DNA of 54,868 bases from an uncultured Streptococcus sp. (GTDB lineage Bacteria > Bacillota > Bacilli > Lactobacillales > Streptococcaceae): positions 1 to 54,868 of the forward strand of contig CAAEFF010000074.1 in assembly GCA_900755085.1 (NCBI GenBank), given 5' to 3'. The notes under the pieces were generated by a model. That model saw only the letters and a list, made by a program, of their open reading frames with translations. It was not told the DNA's origin and made no database searches. The position numbers and the translations under genes were made by a program. Within the stretch, counting starts at the first letter, position 1. Each line of letters begins with the position of its first letter. Positions 1-6,712 of the stretch are shown here, piece after piece.

Positions 1-1
1 C

Positions 2-457
2 TATACTGGATTCGGGATAGATTTGGCACCCTTATCTGAGAAAGGAAGACAACAAGCTCAGGAACTTTGCAAAAATCCTTTGTTTGGCTCAGCTGATATA
101 CTGGTGTCTTCTGCAGTGACGCGAGCTTTAGAAACGGCTTTTTATGTATCCTGTGCTACGGGACTTCCTTTGAGGGTAGAGCCATTATTGCATGAATGGC
201 AGGTTTATGAAACAGGTATAGAGAACTTTGAAACAGCTAGATGTCTGTTTTTAGAAAACAAGGGGGAGTTGCTCCCAAATTCTCCTGTTCAATATGAGAC
301 AGCTGTAGAGATGAAGTCTCGTTTTCTAGAATGCATGGCTAAGTATCGGGAACATCAAACTGTGGTAGTTGTAGCCCATCGCATGCTCATGCGTCAATTT
401 GTACCAGACGAGAAGATTGATTTTTGCCAAGTGATTGAGTGTGAGATAGAGATTTAG
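2..457 (+). CDS. Histidine-phosphatase-like protein, 5' end missing
   Basis: The frame is open from the window edge, so the start lies outside; the first methionine-type codon (TTG at 23) is probably internal. Visible features fit the phosphoglycerate-mutase-like superfamily: a segment SSAVTRALETA with the arginine of the phosphate pocket, a conserved-looking Glu in HEWQVYETG, and the late histidine in VVAHRMLMRQF. The N-terminal RHG catalytic motif is cut off, so activity cannot be judged. It ends 13 bases before the probable radA start, suggesting one operon; a similar phosphatase-radA-carbonic anhydrase order is, from memory, common in streptococci. Substrate unknown. Confidence 0.75.
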   Translation, partial: YTGFGIDLAPLSEKGRQQAQELCKNPLFGSADILVSSAVTRALETAFYVSCATGLPLRVEPLLHEWQVYETGIENFETARCLFLENKGELLPNSPVQYETAVEMKSRFLECMAKYREHQTVVVVAHRMLMRQFVPDEKIDFCQVIECEIEI

Positions 458-470
458 AAAGAGGTTTATC

Positions 471-1832
471 ATCGCTAAGAAAAAAACGACATTTATTTGT
501 CAAAATTGTGCCTATAACTCACCCAAGTACCTAGGGCGCTGTCCTAACTGTGGTTCTTGGTCTTCCTTTGTCGAGGAGGTCGAGGTCGCAGAGGTTAAGA
601 ATGCGCGTGTGTCCTTGACAGGTGAGAAAACCAAGCCTATGAAACTTGCTGAGGTGACTTCTATCAATGTCAATCGAACTAAGACGGAGATGGAGGAATT
701 CAACCGTGTGCTTGGAGGCGGAGTGGTGCCAGGAAGTCTCGTTCTCATCGGTGGAGATCCAGGGATTGGGAAGTCTACTCTCCTCCTTCAAGTATCGACC
801 CAACTATCTCAAGTGGGAACAGTTCTCTATGTCAGTGGGGAGGAGTCGGCCCAGCAGATCAAACTTCGGGCAGAGCGTTTGGGGGATATTGACAGTGAGT
901 TTTATCTCTATGCTGAGACCAATATGCAGAGCGTGCGAGCAGAAGTGGAGCGCATCCAGCCTAATTTTCTTATCATCGACTCTATCCAGACCATTATGTC
1001 TCCTGAGATTTCAGGGGTACAGGGATCAGTTTCTCAGGTGCGAGAGGTGACGGCTGAACTCATGCAGCTGGCTAAGACCAATAACATCGCCATCTTTATC
1101 GTCGGCCATGTGACCAAGGAAGGGACCTTGGCAGGCCCTCGGATGTTGGAGCATATGGTGGATACGGTGCTTTACTTTGAAGGGGAACGCCACCATACCT
1201 TCCGGATTCTAAGAGCAGTCAAAAACCGTTTTGGTTCGACCAATGAGATTGGGATCTTCGAGATGCAGTCGGGCGGCCTAGTTGAGGTACTCAATCCGAG
1301 TCAAGTTTTCCTAGAAGAGCGTTTAGACGGTGCGACTGGCTCGTCCATCGTTGTGACCATGGAAGGGACGCGTCCGATTCTAGCAGAAGTGCAGGCTTTG
1401 GTGACACCGACCATGTTTGGGAATGCCAAGCGGACGACGACAGGGCTTGATTTTAATCGGGCTAGCTTGATTATGGCTGTTTTGGAAAAACGTGCAGGAC
1501 TCTTGCTCCAAAATCAGGATGCCTATCTCAAGTCTGCAGGTGGTGTCAAATTAGATGAGCCTGCCATTGATCTGGCTGTTGCTGTTGCCATTGCCTCCAG
1601 CTACAAGGACAAGCCGACCAACCCGCAGGAGTGTTTTGTCGGAGAGTTGGGCTTGACCGGAGAAGTCCGCCGGGTCAATCGGATTGAGCAACGGATCAAT
1701 GAAGCTGCTAAGCTCGGTTTCACCAAGATTTATGTGCCTAAAAATTCTCTGACGGGGATCACGACACCATCAGGGATCCAGGTGATCGGTGTGAGTACAC
1801 TGTCTGAAGTCTTGAAAAAAGTATTTGAATAG
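471..1832 (+). CDS. radA: RadA, DNA branch-migration ATPase
   Basis: RadA extends strand exchange at recombination intermediates and in streptococci also acts in transformation. The product is about 453 residues: an N-terminal C4 zinc finger (CQNC ... CPNC, residues 10-30), a RecA-like core with Walker A GGDPGIGKST, the RadA-specific KNRFG motif, and a Lon-protease-like C-terminal domain. No ATG, GTG or TTG lies between the in-frame stop at 447-449 and the zinc finger. The first ATG in frame is at 609 and would remove the finger. The likely start is ATC at 471 (or ATC at 468), preceded by AAAGAGG at 458-464. A terminator follows directly. Confidence 0.93.
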   Translation: MAKKKTTFICQNCAYNSPKYLGRCPNCGSWSSFVEEVEVAEVKNARVSLTGEKTKPMKLAEVTSINVNRTKTEMEEFNRVLGGGVVPGSLVLIGGDPGIGKSTLLLQVSTQLSQVGTVLYVSGEESAQQIKLRAERLGDIDSEFYLYAETNMQSVRAEVERIQPNFLIIDSIQTIMSPEISGVQGSVSQVREVTAELMQLAKTNNIAIFIVGHVTKEGTLAGPRMLEHMVDTVLYFEGERHHTFRILRAVKNRFGSTNEIGIFEMQSGGLVEVLNPSQVFLEERLDGATGSSIVVTMEGTRPILAEVQALVTPTMFGNAKRTTTGLDFNRASLIMAVLEKRAGLLLQNQDAYLKSAGGVKLDEPAIDLAVAVAIASSYKDKPTNPQECFVGELGLTGEVRRVNRIEQRINEAAKLGFTKIYVPKNSLTGITTPSGIQVIGVSTLSEVLKKVFE

Positions 1833-1837
1833 AAGAA

Positions 1838-1867
1838 AAGTCTTAAACGGGAAGTTTAAGGCTTTTT
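1838..1867 (+). terminator. Intrinsic terminator after radA
   Basis: A stem of AGTCTTAAAC (1839-1848) with GTTTAAGGCT (1854-1863) contains one G-T wobble and runs into a T tract. It closes the phosphatase-radA unit. Confidence 0.8.
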
Positions 1868-1897
1868 TCAGATGTGACAGATGACAGGAGGTATCTC

Positions 1898-1926
1898 CTG
1901 ACAGACAGGATAGGATGTGGTAAAAT
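1898..1926 (+). promoter_or_regulatory. Promoter of the carbonic anhydrase gene
   Basis: CTGACA (1898-1903), a 17-base spacer and TAAAAT (1921-1926) form a good sigma-A-type promoter about 40 bases before the gene's start codon. Confidence 0.65.
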
Positions 1927-1965
1927 AATAGATGGTTTGAATTTCAAATGAATAAAGGAGAGACC

Positions 1966-2460
1966 ATGTCTTATTTTGATAATTTTATAACAGCCAACCA
2001 AGCTTATGTGGCGCTACATGGAGACCTCCGTCTTCCGATTAAGCCCAAGACGAAAGTAGCGATTGTGACCTGTATGGATTCCCGTCTTCACGTGGCACCT
2101 GCACTAGGTCTAGCTCTTGGAGATGCCCATATTTTGCGGAATGCTGGTGGGCGCGTGACAGAGGACATGATCCGCTCCTTGGTCATCTCCCAGCAGCAGA
2201 TGGGGACCCGTGAAATAGTGGTCTTGCACCATACAGACTGTGGCGCTCAGACCTTTGAAAACGAAGGCTTCCGTCAGCATCTCAAGAAAGAATTGGGAGT
2301 GGATGTAGGTGATCGCGACTTCCTTCCCTTTCAAGACATTGAAGAGAGTGTCCGTGAGGATATGGAGCTTTTAAAGGCTTCTCCTTTGATTCCAGAGGAT
2401 GTCGTGATTTCAGGAGCTGTGTATGATGTGGACACCGGATTGATCTCAGAAGTAAAATGA
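1966..2460 (+). CDS. Beta-carbonic anhydrase
   Basis: Interconverts CO2 and bicarbonate in the cytoplasm, which supports carboxylation reactions at ambient CO2. The 164-residue product has the beta-class zinc site: Cys36 with the Asp38-Arg40 dyad (CMDSR), and His89 and Cys92 (HHTDC). ATG 1966 is chosen because AAAGGAGAG (1954-1962) sits at the right distance; an upstream in-frame ATG at 1948 has no such site. The length suits the small streptococcal beta enzymes. It is the last host gene before the prophage and has its own promoter. Confidence 0.92.
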   Translation: MSYFDNFITANQAYVALHGDLRLPIKPKTKVAIVTCMDSRLHVAPALGLALGDAHILRNAGGRVTEDMIRSLVISQQQMGTREIVVLHHTDCGAQTFENEGFRQHLKKELGVDVGDRDFLPFQDIEESVREDMELLKASPLIPEDVVISGAVYDVDTGLISEVK

Positions 2461-2587
2461 ATTCAGTAAGGTAGAAATAGTAAAACGTTCTTCGCTAGCT
2501 TGCAAAAACATGCATATATATTATGAAATATTTCAGAAAACATTCTATTTTCCATTTCATTCTGTTACTAGTTTCAGAGAATTTCCA

Positions 2588-2616
2588 TTGACTTGAGGTA
2601 GAGAAAACAGTATACT
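2588..2616 (+). promoter_or_regulatory. Promoter for the structured intergenic RNA
   Basis: TTGACT (2588-2593), exactly 17 bases, TATACT (2611-2616). No convincing plus-strand reading frame follows before the terminator at 2743-2779, so this promoter seems to drive a non-coding or leader transcript. Confidence 0.65.
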
Positions 2617-2622
2617 AGAAAA

Positions 2623-2780
2623 GCAATTTGATCTTTCAAACTGCCGGCAACAAGGGGAATGAATCCGCTTTGAATTGGAAAAGAGTAGGGTTTGGAGTGG
2701 AAGAACTTCACACCCTTATTGTCGTCAGTTACCCTATTAAATAAAGGTCTGTGATACAAACGCAGGCTTTTATTTTTTTG
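2623..2780 (+). ncRNA. Candidate structured small RNA or riboswitch-like leader
   Basis: Between the promoter at 2588-2616 and the terminator at 2743-2779 lies about 157 nt with strong pairing potential. GGCAACAAGGG (2646-2656) pairs with CCCTTATTGTC (2713-2723) at 10 of 11 positions, counting one wobble. TAGGGT (2686-2691) pairs with ACCCTA (2731-2736). A small hairpin GTGGAAG/CTTCAC lies at 2697-2711. The first two pairings interlock, so they form a pseudoknot or are alternative folds, as in riboswitches. I do not recognise the family. The next downstream host gene would be the ABC permease now displaced by the prophage. A stand-alone sRNA is equally possible. Confidence 0.5.
2743..2779 (+). 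terminator. Terminator of the structured RNA
   Basis: An 11-bp stem, 2743-2753 with 2761-2771, includes three G-T pairs and a 7-nt loop, and is followed by a T-rich run to 2779. Confidence 0.75.
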
Positions 2781-2898
2781 CATAATTATAAATGTTCACA
2801 GAATCCTTTCTACTTCAGATTCTCAGTATGATTCTCTTGATTTCGAAAAAGCAGATGATTCAAGAAATATTGTGAATTTTTTATAGGTTCTCTTCCAT

Positions 2899-2911
2899 AT
2901 TTGTGTTACAA
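2899..2911. other. attL core (left prophage boundary)
   Basis: ATTTGTGTTACAA is repeated exactly at 44123-44135, the only long exact match I found between the two ends. It lies 81 bases beyond the 3' end of the integrase gene, the usual geometry for a tyrosine-integrase prophage. The core assignment is inference. Confidence 0.6.
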
Positions 2912-2969
2912 AAGCATTATACACGCTCAAAGCCTTTATTATAGGGCTTTTCAGCGATCAACTAGCGAG

Positions 2970-2990
2970 TGAATACGAGATTGAATACGA
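2970..2990 (+). repeat. Left arm-type repeat
   Basis: TGAATACGA, two bases, then TTGAATACGA: two direct copies of a 9-bp word at 11-bp spacing, ending just past the integrase stop codon. The same pair in the same orientation is at 44001-44021 (19 of 21 identical). This is the pattern expected of integrase arm-binding sites. Confidence 0.55.
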
Positions 2991-2991
2991 T

Positions 2992-4116
2992 TCACGCTTC
3001 CAGAAAATCGAGCAAGCGATCAACAACTGCGTAACGTTGGTTATCGTTTATATGCGTGTACATATCGAGCGTCGTTTGTATTCGCGAGTGGCCCAAGCGG
3101 TCCGCGATCTGTTTTGCTTCGATTCCAGCTTCAAAGAGTATGCTTGCGTGTGTGTGTCGTAAGCCGTGGACCGTAATAATTGGTAAGCCGTGCTTTTTCA
3201 AAAACTTTCGGAGCTCGTCCCGTAAGCGTGATTCCATAAGATAGCCACCCGAAGAATTCGAAAATACGAGTTCACTCTTTCCAGCCCCATTTTTAAATAA
3301 GATTTTTTTCTGTTTTAGTCGCCAATTCTTCAAAATTTCGATCGTGCGCGGGTCCAGTGTTATCATGCGCCGGCTTTTTTTCGTTTTTGGTGATTGGGTG
3401 GATAGTTGGCCAGATATTCTGACAAGAGTCCGCTCGACGCGTAAGGTTCGATTTTCAAAGTCAATATCGGACCACTCAAGGGCCAAGAGCTCCCCACGAC
3501 GCAAACCAGTATAAGCGAGAGTCCACCACGCTATAAATAAGACGGGGGAGGCGTATTTCTCGGCCAGATAAAGAAATTCGGTCAGCTCTTCTTTAGTTAA
3601 AGCCTTCTTTTTCTCTCTCTTTTCTTGTTGTTTTGGCCTTATCACTTTATCAAGTGGGTTTGCTTTTATAATATCAAGCAATACAGCATATTTTAAGACG
3701 CGGTTAATAACTGATAGATGGATCGTATAATTCAAGTACCGCTTACTTAATTCAATTGTGATCTTTTGAAGCCTTAAAACAGTTAGATTCTCGATCAAGA
3801 TATTATTAAAATAATCTTTTATCAAAATGTCGAGATAGCTTTTCGTGTTTTGGTAAGTGGTGGGCTTGACAGTCGTCTGATAACTCTCAAGCCACAATAG
3901 AGCCACGTTTTCGAATGTTTGTTTTTCGGAGACGTTACCAAAACCGTTTTCTTCCACATCAAGCAACAAATTTCTTTCAGCTTGTTTGGTTTCTTTTATA
4001 GTTTTGAAGCCTCGGCGCGTGGTTCGCCGTTCTTTACCAGTCAAGGGATCGATCCCCAGATAGGTCTGAAATAAGTAACGAGTCTCCCCGTTTTTTGTTG
4101 TATATTTTTTTATCAT
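2992..4116 (-). CDS. int: Tyrosine-recombinase integrase
   Basis: Integrates and excises the prophage by site-specific recombination. The 374-residue product has an N-terminal AP2-like arm-DNA-binding region (about 1-55), a SAM-like core-binding domain (about 65-165) and a catalytic domain with the Arg of YTGLRRGE, the HGLRHTHAS box (His-x-x-Arg), LGHS and the nucleophile Tyr in MYTHIND near the C-terminus. All catalytic residues are present. It reads toward attL as the last gene of the leftward block. GGAGG stands ahead of the ATG. Its upstream region carries a 17-bp word also found before the early gene at 6008. Confidence 0.95.
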   Translation of the reverse strand: MIKKYTTKNGETRYLFQTYLGIDPLTGKERRTTRRGFKTIKETKQAERNLLLDVEENGFGNVSEKQTFENVALLWLESYQTTVKPTTYQNTKSYLDILIKDYFNNILIENLTVLRLQKITIELSKRYLNYTIHLSVINRVLKYAVLLDIIKANPLDKVIRPKQQEKREKKKALTKEELTEFLYLAEKYASPVLFIAWWTLAYTGLRRGELLALEWSDIDFENRTLRVERTLVRISGQLSTQSPKTKKSRRMITLDPRTIEILKNWRLKQKKILFKNGAGKSELVFSNSSGGYLMESRLRDELRKFLKKHGLPIITVHGLRHTHASILFEAGIEAKQIADRLGHSRIQTTLDMYTHINDNQRYAVVDRLLDFLEA

Positions 4117-4133
4117 GTCTTTCCTCCGTTTTG

Positions 4134-4150
4134 GCTTGCCCGCACAATTG
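4134..4150. repeat. 17-bp motif shared with an early gene's upstream region
   Basis: GCTTGCCCGCACAATTG occurs here, just upstream of int, and again at 5978-5994 just before the ribosome binding site of the gene at 6008. The match extends to 24 of 26 bases with GAACGA. It may be a shared regulator or excisionase site. Confidence 0.5.
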
Positions 4151-4222
4151 AAAGAACGAGATGATTTTGCTATACTTAACTTATATCATGTATTTCCCCG
4201 TGGCTTGCCTCGGGGCTTTTTT
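4148..4222 (+). promoter_or_regulatory. Plus-strand promoter and terminator pair
   Basis: TTGAAA (4148-4153), 17 bases, TATACT (4171-4176) point rightward, opposite to the flanking genes. About 20 bases past the -10 element begins a terminator-like hairpin, CCCCG (4196-4200) with CGGGG (4211-4215), followed by TTTTTT to 4222. A transcript would be only about 40 nt. It could be a tiny antisense or decoy RNA, or a device isolating int from rightward read-through. Confidence 0.4.
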
Positions 4223-4224
4223 GT

Positions 4225-4746
4225 TTATTCGAAAAACAGTTTAATATTATCTGCTTGCGCATTGGTGATCTTCGCTTTAATGGTCTTGACTTCGTTTGTC
4301 TCGATATTTCGTAAGGACAATTTAGCAAGTCCGGGCTTTTCTTCTTGAGTGGTGATGGTGTCCGTATTTACTTTACCTTTTCGTTTTCCAGACGCACCGA
4401 TCACGCCACCTACAATTGTACCGACTGGGCCAAACGCCGAACCGATTCCAGCTCCTAAAAGGGCGCTCCCTTTCTTCCCTTTCTGTTTGGTTGTCCCGGT
4501 CGTTTTTGTGTGCTCTATAATGGTAGAACCATCAAATTGAAAATTCTCAAATTCAAACAACTCGGGAGTGTCTGAATAGAATCCAATATAATATAGGCCG
4601 TCGACTGTCTTTCGAATCGTTGTCGTCCCGATTGATATCTTCGTCTCTTGAGCAGCTTTCTTTCTCATTTCATTCATCGATGAAATTCCGTCCGCTGTCT
4701 TTTCAGTCGCTTTTTTTGCGAAGTCTTTGAGTTTGCCATAGTCCAC
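4225..4746 (-). CDS. Glycine-zipper protein of the lysogeny block
   Basis: 173 residues, no family recognised. The N-terminal third is charged and probably helical. The middle reads like a small beta-domain (ISIGTTTIRKTVDGLYYIGF onward). Residues about 92-120 form a glycine-zipper segment (GSALLGAGIGSAFGPVGTIV, then VGGVIGAS) able to enter a membrane, and a second beta-like part closes the protein. It lies between the repressor operon and int, where streptococcal and lactococcal prophages often keep superinfection-exclusion genes, so a host-protecting role is plausible but only inferred from position and the membrane-active segment. It would be expressed in the lysogen with the repressor. Confidence 0.6.
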   Translation of the reverse strand: MDYGKLKDFAKKATEKTADGISSMNEMRKKAAQETKISIGTTTIRKTVDGLYYIGFYSDTPELFEFENFQFDGSTIIEHTKTTGTTKQKGKKGSALLGAGIGSAFGPVGTIVGGVIGASGKRKGKVNTDTITTQEEKPGLAKLSLRNIETNEVKTIKAKITNAQADNIKLFFE

Positions 4747-4760
4747 GTTTTTTTCTCCTT

Positions 4761-5135
4761 CTATCCAACTAATCGATAGTATTCATCTATTACCATTAAT
4801 TCATCAGCCGTCGTTTTTAGCTTGTGGCGCTCCATAAAATGTACATAATTGAACTCGCTTGCGTCCCCGGCTTCTAGCTCTTCCTTTAATAGCGCGTGAA
4901 TCATGGCCCTATTGGCTTCATTCTCGCACTTGATCGGGTTTATGGTATATTCGGCCGTCGTATGCTCTAAATGGCCCAGTTCGTGCAAAATAACGCGTTT
5001 CTGGGCGTCTCCACTTAGTGATTTATTAACGAAAATGATCTTCATATCAGATAAGATCATTCCGGGCCTTGGCCACAAGTCGTTGTCAAAGTAAGCGAGC
5101 GTGACGCCCGCTCTATCACAAATTTCTTCTATCAT
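4761..5135 (-). CDS. ImmA/IrrE-type metallopeptidase
   Basis: 124 residues with the zinc-protease motif HELGHLEH and a downstream ENEAN segment supplying the third ligand, typical of the ImmA/IrrE (COG2856) family. In ICEBs1 and related phages ImmA cleaves the partner repressor after DNA damage, so this is the likely induction switch. The start codon overlaps the repressor stop by four bases (ATGA), implying translational coupling. The protein is a stand-alone protease, not fused to the repressor as in some phages. Confidence 0.88.
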   Translation of the reverse strand: MIEEICDRAGVTLAYFDNDLWPRPGMILSDMKIIFVNKSLSGDAQKRVILHELGHLEHTTAEYTINPIKCENEANRAMIHALLKEELEAGDASEFNYVHFMERHKLKTTADELMVIDEYYRLVG

Positions 5136-5485
5136 AATCTTCCTTTTAGATATCCTTCAATAATATTTTGTATAGCGACGATATCTTCTTCATTGAGTGG
5201 CTTTCCGTCGAATGTCTTCGCACTCTTTGCCAGCTCGCGAAGGTCCAAGTTTGAAAGGTCTGGTTCCTTCTTTACAGGTTTAACTCCGAGCAAAAATTCC
5301 GGAGTTACTCCGAGAGCCTTCGCGAAAGCGTCCGCCCGATTTAATGGAAAAGTACGCGTCTTATTAAAATAGCGAGAGATTCCCGACTTTGCCATATTCG
5401 TTTTTCTTGCAAGCTCACTCAAAGAAATATTTTTTTCAGCGCTCAATTTCTTTATTAATTCTATTATTTCGTCGTTTGTCCTCAT
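5132..5485 (-). CDS. CI-like phage repressor (HTH XRE family)
   Basis: 117 residues: an N-terminal helix-turn-helix of the HTH_3 type (LSELARKTNMAKSGISRYFN, about 20-39) and a short C-terminal part without a self-cleavage peptidase domain. The missing protease is supplied by the coupled ImmA-like gene. It should repress the divergent rightward promoter and control its own; matching operator half-sites (ACCGTTCYC) lie in the spacers of both promoters. Confidence 0.9.
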   Translation of the reverse strand: MRTNDEIIELIKKLSAEKNISLSELARKTNMAKSGISRYFNKTRTFPLNRADAFAKALGVTPEFLLGVKPVKKEPDLSNLDLRELAKSAKTFDGKPLNEEDIVAIQNIIEGYLKGRL

Positions 5486-5516
5486 GGTTTATTCACTCCT
5501 TTTTATTCACATTTCT

Positions 5517-5545
5517 ATTATATCACCGTTCCCGAAAAAGTACAA
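5517..5545 (-). promoter_or_regulatory. Leftward repressor promoter with operator
   Basis: On the minus strand TTGTAC (5540-5545), 17 bases, TATAAT (5517-5522). The spacer contains ACCGTTCCC (plus strand 5525-5533), a repressor half-site also seen, inverted, in the rightward promoter. This suggests autoregulation. Confidence 0.75.
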
Positions 5546-5591
5546 ATAATACTAAAAAAATAAAAAATGTATTTTTTTTTTGAAAAAAGTG

Positions 5592-5620
5592 TTGACAAAA
5601 GAGAACGGTTAGTTTATACT
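5592..5620 (+). promoter_or_regulatory. Rightward early promoter with operator
   Basis: TTGACA (5592-5597), 17 bases, TATACT (5615-5620) is near consensus. GAGAACGGT (5601-5609), the inverse of the left operator word with one change, fills the spacer, so bound repressor would block polymerase. Confidence 0.8.
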
Positions 5621-5626
5621 AAGATT

Positions 5627-5642
5627 GTTCCCGAAAGAGAAC
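5627..5642. promoter_or_regulatory. Third repressor/Cro operator
   Basis: GTTCCCGAAAGAGAAC is an imperfect inverted repeat with GTTC/GAAC ends just after the -10 element of the rightward promoter. Together with the half-sites at 5525-5533 and 5601-5609 it makes a three-site switch region. Confidence 0.6.
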
Positions 5643-5673
5643 GAACAAAAATGAACGGAAGGAGGTCCATTAT

Positions 5674-5892
5674 ATGACCGTAAATCATTTACGAATCAAA
5701 GCGGAGCGAGTCGCGAAAGGACTCACACAAGACGACATGGCCAAGGCCCTTGGTTGGTCTGATCGCGCTCGATACGCTAAACGTGAAAATGGACTAGTAT
5801 CATTCGACGCTGACGAATTGATAAAAGTCGCGACAATCCTCGGATTCTCAAAAGACGAGATCGGTATTTTTTTTACCGAGAGCGTTCACTAA
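5674..5892 (+). CDS. Cro-like HTH regulator
   Basis: 72 residues, almost all one XRE helix-turn-helix domain (RVAKGLTQDDMAKALGWSDR, then ARYAKRENG), with AAGGAGGTCC as ribosome binding site. First gene of the rightward transcript and opposite the repressor, so it most likely acts as the Cro-type antagonist that commits to lytic growth. GAGAAC-type words near its 3' end (5894-5899, 5928-5935) may be further binding sites. Confidence 0.85.
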   Translation: MTVNHLRIKAERVAKGLTQDDMAKALGWSDRARYAKRENGLVSFDADELIKVATILGFSKDEIGIFFTESVH

Positions 5893-5927
5893 AGAGAACA
5901 AGAGGACACGAAAAAGCACCCGAGCGA

Positions 5928-5970
5928 GAACGTTCGAGCGCTTGAAAAAAATATCTACCTTAATTATATC
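5928..5970 (+). promoter_or_regulatory. Candidate second early promoter with palindrome
   Basis: GAACGTTC (5928-5935) is a perfect palindrome in a wider imperfect one. Directly after it come TTGAAA (5942-5947), 17 bases and TATATC (5965-5970), a moderate promoter. Transcription would begin about at the 17-bp motif at 5978-5994. Confidence 0.4.
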
Positions 5971-6007
5971 AGAAAGTGCTTGCCCGCACAATTGGAGGAA
6001 CGAAGAA

Positions 6008-6289
6008 ATGGAGGAGCTAAACTTGCCACCCTTGATCTCGGACGAGATCGCGAAAGTCTATCTCAGATCGATCGTGGATATCGTGAGAGACGAGGTAAAG
6101 AAAGAAATAGAAGAAAAACAAATGCCACTCGATCAAAAAGCCTTAATGAAGAAATTCGGCTTCGATCACGGTTATATAAAGAAGCTAGAGCGTCGAGGAC
6201 TTGCATTTCGAAAACAAGGAAAAAAGAAAATGTACGACGTCCGGGACGTGTACGAAATTTTAGAAAAAGAAAAGGAGTATTTAAAATGA
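6008..6289 (+). CDS. Small DNA-binding early protein, DUF771/excisionase-like
   Basis: 93 residues. The N-terminal half is an acidic helix; the C-terminal half (LDQKALMKKFGFDHGYIKKL, then ERRGLAFRKQGKKKMYDVRD) looks like a winged or MerR-like helix-turn-helix of the DUF771/excisionase sort. ATG 6008 has GGAGG at 5994-5998; a TTG at 5942 in the same frame has no such site. Its upstream 17-bp motif is shared with the int upstream region, which makes an Xis-like or regulatory role on int worth testing. Its stop overlaps the next start (ATGA). Confidence 0.65.
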   Translation: MEELNLPPLISDEIAKVYLRSIVDIVRDEVKKEIEEKQMPLDQKALMKKFGFDHGYIKKLERRGLAFRKQGKKKMYDVRDVYEILEKEKEYLK

Positions 6290-6549
6290 ATCAAATTATT
6301 ATTTCTGGGCAATTTGCCGGGACAGTTGCAATCGGGGGCGTGTGCTTCATCGCTGGGCTTATCGTTTCATGGAAGGACCACAAGAAACGAATGAAGATCG
6401 CGAAAACCGAAACATTAAAAGCTATCGAAGAAGGGCTTCCAGAGCACAACGCGCAAGTCATCGAACAATACGAAGACGAACTCGCAAGTCGTCGAAAAGC
6501 GATGAAGCTCTATACTGAATCGCCGGAGGTTCCGTTCCATGTTTGGTAA
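6286..6549 (+). CDS. Small membrane-anchored phage protein
   Basis: 87 residues beginning with one transmembrane helix (about 8-29) followed by a charged, coiled-coil-prone cytoplasmic part (DHKKRMKIAKTETLKAIEEG). It starts inside the stop codon of the preceding gene, so translation is coupled, and it overlaps the next small gene. No function recognised; phage early regions often carry such membrane peptides. Confidence 0.6.
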   Translation: MNQIIISGQFAGTVAIGGVCFIAGLIVSWKDHKKRMKIAKTETLKAIEEGLPEHNAQVIEQYEDELASRRKAMKLYTESPEVPFHVW

Positions 6550-6712
6550 GAAAGCCCGCAAGATCGAGCAACAATCGAAAGCTCTCAATCGTTTGTGGTT
6601 CATCAACCTGCAACAAACTGAAATTTTGAAAGCCACACTTGAGCGGGAAGAACGACTGCTTGACGAGCTCGCTCGTCTGAAAGGAGAGGTTAGAAATGGT
6701 AACAATCAATAA
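6539..6712 (+). CDS. Small coiled-coil protein (57 aa)
   Basis: A 57-residue frame beginning ATGTTTGGTAAG, with CGGAGG (6522-6527) about 11 bases upstream. It overlaps the previous gene by 11 bases and the next by 17, the dense packing typical of this phage. The product is strongly helical and charged (heptads LEREERLLDELARLKGEV). Function unknown. Support is the ribosome binding site, tiling with its neighbours and composition. Confidence 0.55.
   Translation: MFGKKARKIEQQSKALNRLWFINLQQTEILKATLEREERLLDELARLKGEVRNGNNQ

Noticed and set aside
2574..2783. 69-codon minus-strand frame in the left intergenic region
   Set aside because: No ribosome binding site, no recognisable protein, and it lies antisense to the promoter-hairpin-terminator unit, which explains the sequence better.
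2970..2990. 21-bp repeat (also 44001-44021) as the attachment core
   Set aside because: The copies differ at two central bases, and the motif is itself a tandem of a 9-bp word, which fits arm sites better than a core; the exact 13-bp repeat is preferred.
5980..6285. Upstream part of a 189-codon frame ending at 6549
   Set aside because: It runs over the 93-aa gene in another phase and has an arginine-rich nonsense composition; only the part from ATG 6286 is believable.
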